Shown in pieces: positions 20,028-31,559 of a stretch of 64,000 nucleotides of DNA. A program made the translations under genes and the position numbers. This stretch comes from Bacillus sp. (in: firmicutes). Lineage in GTDB: Bacteria; Bacillota; Bacilli; Bacillales; Salisediminibacteriaceae. A model generated the notes under the pieces. It ran no database searches. It was not told where the DNA came from and saw only the letters and a program-made list of their open reading frames with translations. The stretch is from NCBI GenBank assembly GCA_003560495.1, contig PWLM01000217.1:1-64000 (forward strand), read 5' to 3'. Position 1 is the stretch's first letter. Each line of letters starts with the position of its first letter.

Positions 20028-20774
20028 TCACCTCAATAATTCAAAATGGTAGGAAAGCACAGACAGTGCATACAGCGGTGCTGTTTCTGTACGGAGTATT
20101 CTCGGTCCAAAAGCACAGCTTATTCCTCCGGCTTTCTGAAGTGCCAGGACTTCTCTTTCACTCAGTCCGCCTTCTGGTCCAATTACTACCATCACCCGGT
20201 TTCCGGGTTCCATTGCTGAAAGCGTACTGTGTAAAGCAGAAGCCTCTCCCTGTTTCGCATCTTCTTCATAGGCGATCAGAACGAATTCTGTTTCCTCCGC
20301 CCTTTTTACGAGCTGTTCAAAGTCCTGCACAGGGAGAACAGAAGGGATTTTCTGACGGTGTGCCTGCTCCGCTGCTTCTTTAGCTATTTTCTGCCATCTG
20401 CCCTCTTTTTTACCTGCCTTTTTTTGATCCAGCTTCACGATCGATCTGTCTGCACGGAACGGAAGGAAAGCTTCTGCTCCAAGTTCTGTCCCTTTCTGAA
20501 GGACAGATTCCAGTTTGTCGCCTTTAGGAAGTCCTTGCGCTATCGTAACTTTTACCGGCAGTTCCACGGACGATGCTTCTTCTTTCAGCAGCATGACGGA
20601 AGAAGCCGGTTCTTTCTCCAGTTCTGCAAGGTAGCAGACCCCGTCCATCCGGCATACAATTAACTGGTCTCCCGGGCTCATTCTCATAACTTTAAGAGCG
20701 TGATGGGAGGATTCCTCGTCAAGCAGCGCCTTCTTCTCCTGAAACAGACTATTGTCCAAAAAATATCGCTGCAT
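20028..20774 (-). CDS. rsmE: 16S rRNA m3U1498 methyltransferase RsmE
   Basis: 248-aa SPOUT methyltransferase. It has an N-terminal PUA-like domain (MQRYFLDNSLFQEKKALL) and the C-terminal knot motifs VVIGPEGGLSERE and LGPRILRTETAPLYAL-like (here FGPRILRTETA), which bind SAM. It starts 1 nt after prmA ends, so it is probably translationally coupled. Confidence 0.95.
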   Translation of the reverse strand: MQRYFLDNSLFQEKKALLDEESSHHALKVMRMSPGDQLIVCRMDGVCYLAELEKEPASSVMLLKEEASSVELPVKVTIAQGLPKGDKLESVLQKGTELGAEAFLPFRADRSIVKLDQKKAGKKEGRWQKIAKEAAEQAHRQKIPSVLPVQDFEQLVKRAEETEFVLIAYEEDAKQGEASALHSTLSAMEPGNRVMVVIGPEGGLSEREVLALQKAGGISCAFGPRILRTETAPLYALSVLSYHFELLR

Positions 20775-20775
20775 G

Positions 20776-21729
20776 CTAAACCTCTTCCGGTCTGATGGCG
20801 GCTATGGCGATCCAGTCTTCCATTTCCGTGATTTCCTCAATATAAAAACCTGCCTGAGTAAGTGCTTCTTTCACCATTTCTCTTTTGCGCTGTATAATTC
20901 CAGATACGATGAGCTTACCACCCGGACGAAGTGCTGTATAGGCGTCTTCCGTCATGTTCACGATAACTTCAGCCAGAATATTGGCAGTGATCACATCATA
21001 TGTATCTTCAATGTGATCCAACAGATTGGCTTTCGTCACTTTTACCCTGTTTTCTACGTTGTTCCACTTCACGTTATCTGAAGCCGACTGTACGGCAACG
21101 TCGTCGAGATCGAGCGCTTCGATACTTTTCGCACCGAGCTTTGCAGCAGCTACTGCAAGCACCCCGGACCCTGTGCCGACGTCGATCATTCTGTCTCCAG
21201 GGATCAGATGTTTTTCCATCGCCTGAATACAGAGAACTGTCGTAGGGTGGGTCCCGGTGCCGAAGGCCATCCCGGGATCCAGTTCCACTACCAGTTCCTG
21301 ATTGGTAACAGGCTCATATTTTTCCCAGCTTGGGGAAATCGTAATACGCGAGCCTACCTTTACCGGCTTATAATATTTTTTCCAGGCGGTAGCCCAGTCT
21401 TCTTCATCCACTTCGCTGACAGAAACGAGATTCTTTCCGATATCAATACTGTAACGGCGAAGCTGGGTGATGGACTCCTTAATCTCTTTCACTGTTTCTC
21501 CGAGAAAGCTGTTTTCAGGGAGGTAGGCTTTAAGCAGCACTCCTTCTTCCGGATAATCCTCTGCCGATAAGTAGTATATCTCACCAAAAATGGACTCCCT
21601 GTCCCGGTAAAGATCCTCTCTATCTTCAATTACTACACCGCCCGCTCCGGCTTCGTGAAGAATATTACTGATAGGCTCCACAGCTTCCTGAGTCGTGTGA
21701 ATACAGATTTCAGACCATTTCATTTTCAT
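20776..21729 (-). CDS. prmA: Ribosomal protein L11 methyltransferase PrmA
   Basis: 317-aa class I SAM methyltransferase that methylates uL11. It has an N-terminal substrate-recognition domain, then a Rossmann core with DPGMAFGTGTHPTT and the SAM motif DVGTGSGVLAVAA. It follows dnaJ by 20 nt, the conserved dnaJ-prmA order. The start could be ATG 21729 or the in-frame ATG two codons later; the GGGA ribosome site does not decide. Confidence 0.95.
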   Translation of the reverse strand: MKMKWSEICIHTTQEAVEPISNILHEAGAGGVVIEDREDLYRDRESIFGEIYYLSAEDYPEEGVLLKAYLPENSFLGETVKEIKESITQLRRYSIDIGKNLVSVSEVDEEDWATAWKKYYKPVKVGSRITISPSWEKYEPVTNQELVVELDPGMAFGTGTHPTTVLCIQAMEKHLIPGDRMIDVGTGSGVLAVAAAKLGAKSIEALDLDDVAVQSASDNVKWNNVENRVKVTKANLLDHIEDTYDVITANILAEVIVNMTEDAYTALRPGGKLIVSGIIQRKREMVKEALTQAGFYIEEITEMEDWIAIAAIRPEEV

Positions 21730-21749
21730 TCCAGCTCCCTGTTTTTAAT

Positions 21750-22874
21750 CTATTCCCCGAAGCTCTTAAAGGCTCTTTTTACTTTTGCAAAGAAATTCCG
21801 GCTTTGTTCGTCAGGCGCTTCTGTTCCGCTTTCTTCTGCAAAATCACGAAGCAGCTCTTTTTGTCTGTCGTTGAGTTTTTTAGGCGTAATAATCCTTACC
21901 TGGATATGCTGATCGCCCTGTCCCATTCCCCGGACATTCGGGGCTCCTTTTCCACGGAGACGGAAGTGTGTTCCTGTCTGCGTACCTGCAGGCACTTTCA
22001 CTTTTACTTTTCCTTCAAGTGTAGGCACCTCTATTTCATCGCCGAGAGCGGACTGGACGAACGTAATCGGCATTTCACAATGAATGTCGTCCCCTTCACG
22101 GTGGAAAAATTCATGTTCTTTTACATTAAATACAACATACAGATCTCCTGGAGGTCCTCCATTGACCCCCGGTTCTCCTTGTCCGGCTACGCGGATCTGC
22201 TGACCGGTATCCACTCCGGCAGGAATTTTGATATGAATTTTTTTCCGTTTTTTCACCTTACCGCGTCCGCCGCACGTACCGCACTTATCTTTTACCTGCT
22301 GGCCTGTTCCTTCACAGCGGTCACATACTCTCCGGTTGACTACCCGTCCGAAAGGTGTGTTCTGTTCTACATTCAGCTGCCCTGCGCCGCCGCACTGCCG
22401 GCATGTTTCAGGCTGGGTTCCGGGCTTCGCCCCACTTCCGTCACAGGTGGTACACTCTTCCTCCCTTGGGATTTCAATGTCTGTTTCTTTACCGAATACG
22501 GCTTCTTTGAATTCCAGTGTCATTGTGTACTGCAGATCAGATCCCTGCATCGGGGCGTTTGGATCACGGCGTCTGCCGCCTCCACCGAAAAACATATCGA
22601 ATATATCGCTGAAACCGCCGAAATCACCTGCTCCTGCTCCGCCGAATCCCTGGTTCGGATCTGTATGGCCGAACTGGTCGTAATGTGCCCTTTTGCTGCT
22701 GTCACTGAGCGTGTCATAGGCTTCCTTAACTTCCTTGAATTTCTCTTCTGCATCATCTTCTTTATTTACGTCCGGATGATACTTTCGTGCGAGTTTTCTG
22801 TATGCTTTTTTTATTTCCTGTTCTTCGGCATTTTTATCCACGCCGAGAACATCATAAAAATCTCGTTTACTCAT
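21750..22874 (-). CDS. dnaJ: Molecular chaperone DnaJ
   Basis: 374-aa type I Hsp40. It has a J domain with the HPD tripeptide (KYHPDVNK) that stimulates DnaK, then a Gly/Phe-rich linker. Four CxxCxGxG zinc repeats follow ([32 protein letters not shown]), then C-terminal substrate domains. It is separated from dnaK by 121 nt that contain a terminator hairpin and a possible promoter, so it may be expressed below dnaK. Confidence 0.97.
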   Translation of the reverse strand: MSKRDFYDVLGVDKNAEEQEIKKAYRKLARKYHPDVNKEDDAEEKFKEVKEAYDTLSDSSKRAHYDQFGHTDPNQGFGGAGAGDFGGFSDIFDMFFGGGGRRRDPNAPMQGSDLQYTMTLEFKEAVFGKETDIEIPREEECTTCDGSGAKPGTQPETCRQCGGAGQLNVEQNTPFGRVVNRRVCDRCEGTGQQVKDKCGTCGGRGKVKKRKKIHIKIPAGVDTGQQIRVAGQGEPGVNGGPPGDLYVVFNVKEHEFFHREGDDIHCEMPITFVQSALGDEIEVPTLEGKVKVKVPAGTQTGTHFRLRGKGAPNVRGMGQGDQHIQVRIITPKKLNDRQKELLRDFAEESGTEAPDEQSRNFFAKVKRAFKSFGE

Positions 22875-22908
22875 TTTTTACCACTCCCGACTTTTCTCCA
22901 TAACGAGT

Positions 22909-22937
22909 ATCTTATCATCTGTCCGGTGGACAGTAAA
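22909..22937 (-). promoter_or_regulatory. Possible promoter upstream of dnaJ
   Basis: The minus strand shows TTTACT, 17 nt, TAAGAT, between the terminator after dnaK and the dnaJ start. Both hexamers are imperfect but spacing is ideal. It would allow dnaJ-prmA-rsmE-mtaB transcription independent of CIRCE. Confidence 0.45.
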
Positions 22938-22951
22938 GGTGCACTTCAGAG

Positions 22952-22987
22952 AAAAAAGTCAAAGCCAAGATGCCCTGACTTTGACTT
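22952..22987 (-). terminator. Intercistronic terminator between dnaK and dnaJ
   Basis: The minus strand reads AAGTCAAAG...CTTTGACTT followed by TTTTCTC, a perfect 9-bp outer stem with a U-rich tail, beginning 9 nt after the dnaK stop. It probably makes most heat-shock transcripts end after dnaK. Confidence 0.75.
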
Positions 22988-22995
22988 TCTTTCTC

Positions 22996-25388
<2,393 letters not shown>

Positions 25389-25410
25389 TGCTTTCACCTC
25401 CTTCTACTAG

Positions 25411-26439
25411 TTAATTTTTATTTCTTCTATTCAATAATTCCGACATGTCCCGCGAAAAATATTCCATAAGGCTGATCACCCTTGGATATTCCATTCTTGT
25501 AGGACCGAGCAGACCAATGGTACCTACATACTTACCATCCAGCGTATAGGTCGCTGTAACGAGGCTTAAATCTTCAAACGGCTTGAAATCATTTTCTTCC
25601 CCTATCCTGATGGTGAGTCCCTGATCTTCGGACCGGATCAGCTTTGATACAAGAGCATCTTCTTCAAAAATATTCAGGAGGTTCCGTACTCTTTCGACAT
25701 CATTGAACTCAGGCTGACTTAAAATGTTTGTTTTGCCGCCATAATAAACCTTCTCCTGCTGATGATCCTGGAACACTTCCCGTAATGCCGTAAGCATCGT
25801 TTCGTACTTGGAAACGTATTTTTTAAATACGAATGCAATTTCCTGGGAAAGTTTTTGCTGAAGCTGGTAAATAGGCACGCCCCGCAGGCGGTCATTAAGA
25901 ATGTTCACTACTTTTTCCACATCTGATCCGGAAACATTTTCCGGGAAATAGACCGTCTGATTTTCTACATGACCTGAATCAGTCACGATAATGATAACTG
26001 CCTGGGTGGTGGAAATAGGAATAAGCTGAATCTGCTGCAGTTTCGATTCAAACACTTCCGGCCCAAGAACAATTGACGTATAGGAAGTCAGCTGGGACAG
26101 AATTTTAGCTGACTGCTGTATAACCTGTTCCGACTCCTGAAATTTTTCTGCCAGCTGGGAGCGGATGTCTGTCACGTCCCTGGAAGACAGCTGCGTAGGT
26201 GATAAAAGGTGATCTACGTAGTAGCGGTACCCCTTCTGGGAAGGAATTCGTCCGGCTGAGCTGTGGGGCTTTTCAAGAAAACCCATTTCCTCCAGGTCCG
26301 ACATTTCATTACGTATCGTTGCGGGACTGAAATTAATATCCTGACGCTTGGAAATCGTCCGGGATCCAACAGGCTCTGCATTCGTAATATAATCATCGAC
26401 AATCGCCTTTAATATATACAGCTGCCTTTCTGTTAACAT
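25411..26439 (-). CDS. hrcA: Heat-inducible repressor HrcA
   Basis: 342-aa repressor of class I heat-shock genes that binds CIRCE; its activity is tuned by GroE. It has an N-terminal winged HTH (MLTERQLYILKAIVDDYI, then PVGSRTISKR) and a GAF-like inserted domain. The start is set at ATG 26437-26439. The seven upstream codons in the track contain the AGGAGGG ribosome site. A perfect CIRCE lies 15 nt upstream, so hrcA autoregulates. Confidence 0.96.
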   Translation of the reverse strand: MLTERQLYILKAIVDDYITNAEPVGSRTISKRQDINFSPATIRNEMSDLEEMGFLEKPHSSAGRIPSQKGYRYYVDHLLSPTQLSSRDVTDIRSQLAEKFQESEQVIQQSAKILSQLTSYTSIVLGPEVFESKLQQIQLIPISTTQAVIIIVTDSGHVENQTVYFPENVSGSDVEKVVNILNDRLRGVPIYQLQQKLSQEIAFVFKKYVSKYETMLTALREVFQDHQQEKVYYGGKTNILSQPEFNDVERVRNLLNIFEEDALVSKLIRSEDQGLTIRIGEENDFKPFEDLSLVTATYTLDGKYVGTIGLLGPTRMEYPRVISLMEYFSRDMSELLNRRNKN

Positions 26440-26453
26440 CATCATCCCTCCTG

Positions 26454-26480
26454 TTAGCACTCTTAATCAACGAGTGCTAA
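26454..26480. promoter_or_regulatory. CIRCE operator (HrcA binding site)
   Basis: TTAGCACTC-N9-GAGTGCTAA, a perfect match to the CIRCE consensus. It is placed between the promoter and the hrcA start. Confidence 0.98.
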
Positions 26481-26484
26481 ATCT

Positions 26485-26521
26485 ATTATATAAAGTACCA
26501 AAGAAGGATTTGGTTTGTCAA
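26485..26521 (-). promoter_or_regulatory. Probable hrcA-grpE-dnaK promoter
   Basis: The minus strand has TTGACA at 26516-26521. A perfect TATAAT (26485-26490) is 25 nt away, too far to pair with it. TACTTT at 26492-26497 gives an 18-nt spacer. One of these -10 elements, directly upstream of CIRCE, should be used. Confidence 0.55.
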
Positions 26522-26535
26522 CAAATCAGCGCGTA

Positions 26536-27681
26536 TTAATCTGCAGCAAACAGAAATTTTTCAAAAACTTCATTACCGAGAAGAAGACCTTCATCCGTGA
26601 GCATAAACCGCTCCGGTGTTTCATAAAGCCATCCTGCTTTTTTAAGATCTTCCGTAACTCCCGGAAATGCTTCCTGCACTGTCCGGCCGTAGCGGTTCTC
26701 GAAACATTCCTTTGACACTCCTAACCGTTTCCGGAGACCCATAAACATTTCTTCCTCCATTTTTTCTGAAAAAGTTACTTCATGCATTTCCAGGTATGGG
26801 AGCTTTTTTTCTCTGACAGCTTTCATGTATTTCGGAAGCGGACCATGGTTTCTGATCCTCTGTCCCTCTACATAGCTGTGGGCACCCGCTCCAATCCCGT
26901 AATATTCATCGTTGTTCCAGTACGCAAGATTATGTCTGCTGACGGCTCCCCTCCTGGCAAAGTTGCTTATTTCGTAAGCATCGAATTCATTTCCTTTAAG
27001 GAATTCAAGCATGAAAGCATACATATCTGCTTCAAGCTCCTGTTCCGGGAGTTTGAGCTTTCCTTTGTTCATCATTTGATAGAAGACAGTTTTCGGTTCG
27101 ATTTTTAAAGAATAAGCACTTATATGGGTAATAGGAAGAGAGACCGCTTTCTGCAGTGTATCTTTCCACTGCTCCATCGTCTGCCCCGGAAGCCCGAACA
27201 TCAGATCAATCGACAAGTTTTCGATTCCCGCTTCCAGAGCAAGCCGTACTGTTTCTTCCACCTGGTCCGGCTGATGATCTCTATTTATCGCTTTAAGCAG
27301 GACCGGATCAAACGTCTGGGCACCGATACTCAGGCGGTTCACGCCTGTTCTGCGCATCATTGCAAATTTGTCTGCCCCGGCACTTCCCGGATTTACTTCG
27401 ACTGTCCATTCGGTGTCCTCCGCCAGATGAAAATGCTTTGGAACAGCTTCAAGAAGACGCTGGAGCTGTTCTGTCGTCAGCGAAGTAGGGGTTCCTCCAC
27501 CTACGTAGATCGTTTCTACAGTATTTGTCTGCGGATACTTTTTTACCGTATGCTTCATTTCTTCTATTGTTAAATCAATATATTCATCCACCGGCTGGTT
27601 TTCCAGAAAAAATTTATTAAAATCACAGTAATGGCATATCTGCTCACAAAACGGCACGTGAATATAAATTGATTTTCTCAT
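26536..27681 (-). CDS. hemW: HemW, radical-SAM heme chaperone (HemN-like)
   Basis: 381-aa radical SAM protein with the CEQICHYCDF motif (CxxxCxxC). It lies at the conserved lepA-hemN-hrcA position. This Bacillus clade is now regarded as HemW, a heme chaperone, rather than true coproporphyrinogen dehydrogenase HemN. That reassignment is family knowledge, not something the sequence proves. The GGGTPTSL SAM-binding segment and the C-terminal HemN domain are present. Confidence 0.9.
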   Translation of the reverse strand: MRKSIYIHVPFCEQICHYCDFNKFFLENQPVDEYIDLTIEEMKHTVKKYPQTNTVETIYVGGGTPTSLTTEQLQRLLEAVPKHFHLAEDTEWTVEVNPGSAGADKFAMMRRTGVNRLSIGAQTFDPVLLKAINRDHQPDQVEETVRLALEAGIENLSIDLMFGLPGQTMEQWKDTLQKAVSLPITHISAYSLKIEPKTVFYQMMNKGKLKLPEQELEADMYAFMLEFLKGNEFDAYEISNFARRGAVSRHNLAYWNNDEYYGIGAGAHSYVEGQRIRNHGPLPKYMKAVREKKLPYLEMHEVTFSEKMEEEMFMGLRKRLGVSKECFENRYGRTVQEAFPGVTEDLKKAGWLYETPERFMLTDEGLLLGNEVFEKFLFAAD

Positions 27682-27709
27682 ACATCATTTTCCTTTCTTC
27701 AAGTAAACA

Positions 27710-27740
27710 AACAGAAAAAGGGTGACCAGGTCACCCCTCT
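27710..27740 (-). terminator. Intrinsic terminator after lepA
   Basis: The minus strand reads GGGTGACCTGGTCACCC followed by TTTTTC, and a longer AAACAGAAAA/TTTTCTGTTT pairing surrounds it. It starts within 15 nt of the lepA stop. Confidence 0.85.
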
Positions 27741-27747
27741 TTTCTGT

Positions 27748-29580
27748 TTACTTATTCTCATCCATGCTGAGAACGGACATGAAGGCCTCCTGGGGAACTT
27801 CCACGTTCCCGACACTCTTCATCCGCTTCTTACCTTCTTTCTGCTTCTCCAGAAGCTTCCTCTTACGTGATATGTCTCCCCCGTAACATTTGGCAAGAAC
27901 GTTTTTACGCATCGCCTTAATTGTAGAACGGGCGATAATTTTCTGTCCGATACTTGCCTGTACAGGCACTTCGAACTGCTGTCTCGGAATAAGGTTCTTT
28001 AACTTTTCAGCAATAATTTTTCCGCGGTCATAGGCGGAGTCCCGGTGAACGATGATGGACAGCGCATCCACCTTTTCTCCGTTCAGGAGAATATCCATTT
28101 TTACGAGATTGCTTTCTTTATAGCCGATCAGTTCATAGTCAAAAGAAGCGTAGCCTTTCGTGTTCGATTTGAGCGCGTCGAAAAAGTCATACACAATTTC
28201 TGAAAGTGGAATTTCGTAAACGATGTTCACTCTGTTCTCGTCAAGATATTTCATATCCAGATAGTCTCCGCGCTTCCGCTGGCACAGTTCCATCACTGGA
28301 CCAACATATTCGTTCGGCACCATGACTTCCGCTTTTACATAAGGCTCGCGTACGTGGTCCACCTGCTGCGCGTCCGGCATTTCGGAGGGGTTATCAATTT
28401 CAATAACTTCTCCATCGGTTTTCGTCACTTCGTAAATAACACTCGGTGCTGTAGTGATGAGATCAATACCAAATTCTCTTTCAATACGCTCCTGAATAAT
28501 CTCCATGTGCAGAAGTCCTAAAAATCCGCATCGGAAACCAAAGCCAAGAGCCTGTGAAGTTTCGGCTTCGAACTGGAGGGAGGAGTCATTCAGCTCAAGT
28601 TTTTCAAGTGCCTCCCGCAGGTCCGTATAATTGTTTGTATCTACAGGATAAAGCCCGCAGAAAACCATAGGATTCAACTTTCTGTAGCCGGGCATAGGCT
28701 CAGCAGTAGGTTTTGCGGCATGAGTCACTGTATCACCGACCTGACTATCCCCCACATTTTTTATGGAAGCAATCATATACCCTACATCTCCAACGGTAAG
28801 CTCTTCTTTAGGAACCGGCTTAGGGGTAAAAACTCCGATTTCCTGCACTTCGAACTGCTTGCCGTTAGCCATCATTTTAACTTTCTCCCCCGGCTTAACA
28901 GTACCTTCCATAATACGGATATACACGATTACTCCTCTGTATGGATCATACAGCGAATCAAAGATCATCGCCTTAAGAGGAGCTTCCGGATCACCGGATG
29001 GTGCAGGCACTTTTTTTACTACCGCTTCAAGAATCTCGTCGATACCGATCCCTGCTTTAGCCGAAGCAGGGATGCAGTCCTCCCCTGGAAGTCCGATGAC
29101 ATCCTCCACTTCTTTGCGGACTCTGTCAGGCTCGGCACTCGGAAGATCAATTTTATTAATTACCGGGAGTATTTCCAAATCATTGTCCAGCGCTAAGTAT
29201 ACATTTGCAAGCGTCTGTGCCTCGATCCCCTGGGCAGCATCAACAATCAGAAGAGCTCCTTCACAAGCTGCAAGGCTCCGGGATACTTCATAGGCAAAAT
29301 CGACATGGCCCGGTGTATCGATCAGATGAAAGATATATTCCTCTCCGTCTTCCGCTTTATAAAGCAGCTGCACGGCATTCAGCTTAATCGTTATGCCTCT
29401 TTCCCTCTCCAGATCCATAGCATCCAGCATCTGATCCTGCATTTCTCTTGAGGTAAGCGCACTCGTTTTTTCCAAAATACGGTCTGCCAAGGTGGATTTA
29501 CCGTGGTCAATGTGGGCGATGATAGAAAAGTTTCTGATTCTGTCCCGCCTGTTAATTCGGTCTTCTGGTTTCATAATCAT
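27748..29580 (-). CDS. lepA: Elongation factor 4 (LepA)
   Basis: About 610-aa translational GTPase that back-translocates or rescues stalled ribosomes. G motifs [17 protein letters not shown] and NKID are intact, and the LepA-specific C-terminal domain ends the protein. The track's 24 extra N-terminal codons are unlikely. An AGGAG site precedes two in-frame ATGs (29578-29580 and 29572-29574), and either could be used. It lies directly next to divergent rpsT, without the spore genes found there in B. subtilis. Confidence 0.95.
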   Translation of the reverse strand: MIMKPEDRINRRDRIRNFSIIAHIDHGKSTLADRILEKTSALTSREMQDQMLDAMDLERERGITIKLNAVQLLYKAEDGEEYIFHLIDTPGHVDFAYEVSRSLAACEGALLIVDAAQGIEAQTLANVYLALDNDLEILPVINKIDLPSAEPDRVRKEVEDVIGLPGEDCIPASAKAGIGIDEILEAVVKKVPAPSGDPEAPLKAMIFDSLYDPYRGVIVYIRIMEGTVKPGEKVKMMANGKQFEVQEIGVFTPKPVPKEELTVGDVGYMIASIKNVGDSQVGDTVTHAAKPTAEPMPGYRKLNPMVFCGLYPVDTNNYTDLREALEKLELNDSSLQFEAETSQALGFGFRCGFLGLLHMEIIQERIEREFGIDLITTAPSVIYEVTKTDGEVIEIDNPSEMPDAQQVDHVREPYVKAEVMVPNEYVGPVMELCQRKRGDYLDMKYLDENRVNIVYEIPLSEIVYDFFDALKSNTKGYASFDYELIGYKESNLVKMDILLNGEKVDALSIIVHRDSAYDRGKIIAEKLKNLIPRQQFEVPVQASIGQKIIARSTIKAMRKNVLAKCYGGDISRKRKLLEKQKEGKKRMKSVGNVEVPQEAFMSVLSMDENK

Positions 29581-29686
29581 ATCACTCCTACTTCCTGCTT
29601 CCGTGCAATAACACTGCTTTCTATTATAACAAGAATAAAAGCTCTTGTTCAATTATTGTTTATGCAGGCTCCTGAGTAAAATTATA

Positions 29687-29715
29687 TTGCTTTTTAAATT
29701 TGCTTTTGATAAAAT
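29687..29715 (+). promoter_or_regulatory. Sigma-A promoter for rpsT
   Basis: TTGCTT, 17-nt spacer, TAAAAT, located 57 nt before the rpsT TTG start in the lepA-rpsT divergent gap. The roughly 50-nt leader has repeated GTTGCA(A/T) elements whose meaning is unclear. Confidence 0.65.
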
Positions 29716-29771
29716 CTCTATTGTTGCAATTATTGAGAAACGGTAACGTTGCATCAGAGGAGGTGAAGCAG

Positions 29772-30038
29772 TTGGCAAACATTAAATCCGCTAAAAAGCG
29801 TGTCGTCGTTAACGAACTGGCCCGCGCACGTAATAATGCGTTCAAATCCGACCTTCGTTCTACAATGAAAGGCTTTTATGCAAAAGCTGAAGAACAGGAA
29901 GTAGAAAAAGCACAGGAACTTTTCGTCAGCGCCACTAAAAAGCTGGATAAGGCCGTAGGTAAAGGCCTCCTTCAGCGTAATGCCGCAGACCGACGCAAGT
30001 CGCGCCTGCAGAAGCGCCTGAACGAAATTACTGCATAA
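29772..30038 (+). CDS. rpsT: Ribosomal protein bS20
   Basis: 88-aa basic protein that binds 16S rRNA early in 30S assembly. The start is TTG (MANIKSAKKRVVVNEL) at 29772, 7 nt after AGAGGAGGT. The upstream part of the ORF track is leader. A non-ATG start is common for rpsT. It is transcribed opposite to lepA and holA, as in B. subtilis. Confidence 0.96.
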   Translation: MANIKSAKKRVVVNELARARNNAFKSDLRSTMKGFYAKAEEQEVEKAQELFVSATKKLDKAVGKGLLQRNAADRRKSRLQKRLNEITA

Positions 30039-30053
30039 TTTCTTTTAAGCAGA

Positions 30054-30103
30054 AAAAGCTGTACAGAGGTGATAATTCACCTCCTGTACAGCTTTTTTAT
30101 TTT
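30054..30103. terminator. Bidirectional terminator between rpsT and holA
   Basis: AAAAAGCTGTACAG-AGGTG-ATAATT-CACCT-CCTGTACAGCTTTTTT, a long near-perfect stem with A and U runs on both sides. It serves rpsT (+) and holA (-). Confidence 0.93.
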
Positions 30104-30154
30104 TCCCGTGTTTCTTGAGATTTGTTTATAGAGCTCTGCAGCCTCTGCGTTCTC

Positions 30155-31192
30155 CTACGTTCGTTTCTGCACTGACCGGCTTCTTGCCAGGAGGAACATT
30201 TCTACTCCCAGCTCTTCGCTCACCTTCCCGGTTTTAATCCGATAGTCCAACTCTGCAAGGTCATCGAGCAGCTGAAGAAGCATTTCTGCCTGAAAGCTGC
30301 GTGACTGTTTTGCAGCAAGTTTCACAGCAAAAGGATGCAGTTTCAGACGCGAAGCGATCATTTTTTCTCCATAGCCCTGCTGCGCAAGCTGCTTAACCTG
30401 ATAAAGTATACGGAACTGCCGAACCATAAGCGCCAGAATTTTTAAGGGAGCTTCTTTCTGTTTTATTAAATCTCTGTATATACGCATTGATGAAGATACG
30501 TCAGCTTTTACTACGTAATCCACCAGTGCAAATATATCCTGCTCGAGAGACCGGGTAACAAGCTCATTTACCGCTTCTTCCTGAACGATTCCACTCGTTC
30601 CGGCATGAACTGCCAGCTTATTCATTTCAGAAGTAAGCATCAGCAGATTGTCCCCGGCGAGTGTCAGCAGTCTTTCCTTGGCTCGATCATCAATCGAAAC
30701 TTTCAATTCGAAAGCTTTCTCATCCAGCCACTTTCGCAGCTCCCCACTCTGAAGAGGCTTGGCTTCAAGGATACGGCCGGCTTTACGAAGCTGTTTTACG
30801 AGCTTTTTCCTCTCATCCAGCTTTTCGTAGGGAGCTGAAACGATCATAATTGTTTCTTCTGGAATATTTTCCGTATAGGCTGCGAGTTTAGTTGTGTCGT
30901 GTTCTACTTTTTCCCTGTTTTTTTGAGCAGTGAGAAAATAAGCATCCTTTATGATAACTACTTTTCTCCCTCCCATGAAAGGAAACGTGTAGGCCTCTTC
31001 CACTGCGAGGTCCACAGGCTGCTCCGTCATGTCGAAGCGGAGCAGGTTCATTTCCTGCTCTTCAGGGGAGAGGGCGCTGTTCGTCAGTCTTTGAATTAAA
31101 TCCTCCATCAGGTAGGTTTCCGTCCCGTACATCAAGTACAACGGACCCATATTTCCTTTTTTCACTTCTTTCAGCCGTTCTAAATAGGACAT
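30155..31192 (-). CDS. holA: DNA polymerase III delta subunit HolA
   Basis: 345-aa clamp-loader delta subunit that opens the beta sliding clamp. The N-terminal AAA+-like domain lacks Walker motifs, as is normal for delta (PLYLMYGTETYLMEDLIQ). The central DNA_pol3_delta region and C-terminal helical domain (KLHPFAVKLAAKQ) are clear. It lies between comEC/yqzM and rpsT, as in B. subtilis yqeN. Confidence 0.94.
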   Translation of the reverse strand: MSYLERLKEVKKGNMGPLYLMYGTETYLMEDLIQRLTNSALSPEEQEMNLLRFDMTEQPVDLAVEEAYTFPFMGGRKVVIIKDAYFLTAQKNREKVEHDTTKLAAYTENIPEETIMIVSAPYEKLDERKKLVKQLRKAGRILEAKPLQSGELRKWLDEKAFELKVSIDDRAKERLLTLAGDNLLMLTSEMNKLAVHAGTSGIVQEEAVNELVTRSLEQDIFALVDYVVKADVSSSMRIYRDLIKQKEAPLKILALMVRQFRILYQVKQLAQQGYGEKMIASRLKLHPFAVKLAAKQSRSFQAEMLLQLLDDLAELDYRIKTGKVSEELGVEMFLLARSRSVQKRT

Positions 31193-31342
31193 ATATTTCC
31201 CTCCACGTTTTGCTTTCTATATATTATCACACTTGTTTTTACTCCATCACACAAAAAAATTTCCGCCGCTTTACATTTTTATATTCCTCTATGGATTTTT
31301 CTTTAATTTTCGCTTATACTTTTTATGACAGGAGGGATACGT

Positions 31343-31474
31343 ATGAACGAGTTCGAAAAAGACGTGCAGTCGAACCGCAACGATGCGATTGATAGTGGGA
31401 TCGGCTTTGTCGTTTCCTTTGTTTTCTTTATGATTATTTTCTCTATCGGTCATATTGTAGACCTGTTTTTTTAA
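31343..31474 (+). CDS. yqzM: YqzM-family small membrane protein, 43 aa
   Basis: Too short for the ORF track. It begins MNEFEKDVQSNRNDAID and continues as a single hydrophobic helix (GFVVSFVFFMIIFSIGHIV). A GGAGGGA ribosome site sits 6-7 nt before the ATG, and a strong terminator follows. Position (divergent from holA, convergent with comEC) and sequence match B. subtilis YqzM. Function is unknown; it is a predicted single-pass membrane peptide with a polar N-terminus. Confidence 0.88.
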   Translation: MNEFEKDVQSNRNDAIDSGIGFVVSFVFFMIIFSIGHIVDLFF

Positions 31475-31486
31475 GAACTTACACAG

Positions 31487-31533
31487 AAAGGCTGCCCCGA
31501 ATCGATTATTATCGGCTTCGGGGCAGCCTTTTT
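31487..31533. terminator. Bidirectional terminator between yqzM and comEC
   Basis: AAAGGCTGCCCCGAA...TTCGGGGCAGCCTTTTTT, a 14-bp perfect stem ending in a U run on the plus strand and an A-rich flank for the minus strand. Confidence 0.9.
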
Positions 31534-31559
31534 TCTCCGGTACACCTGAAGAAAAAAGT

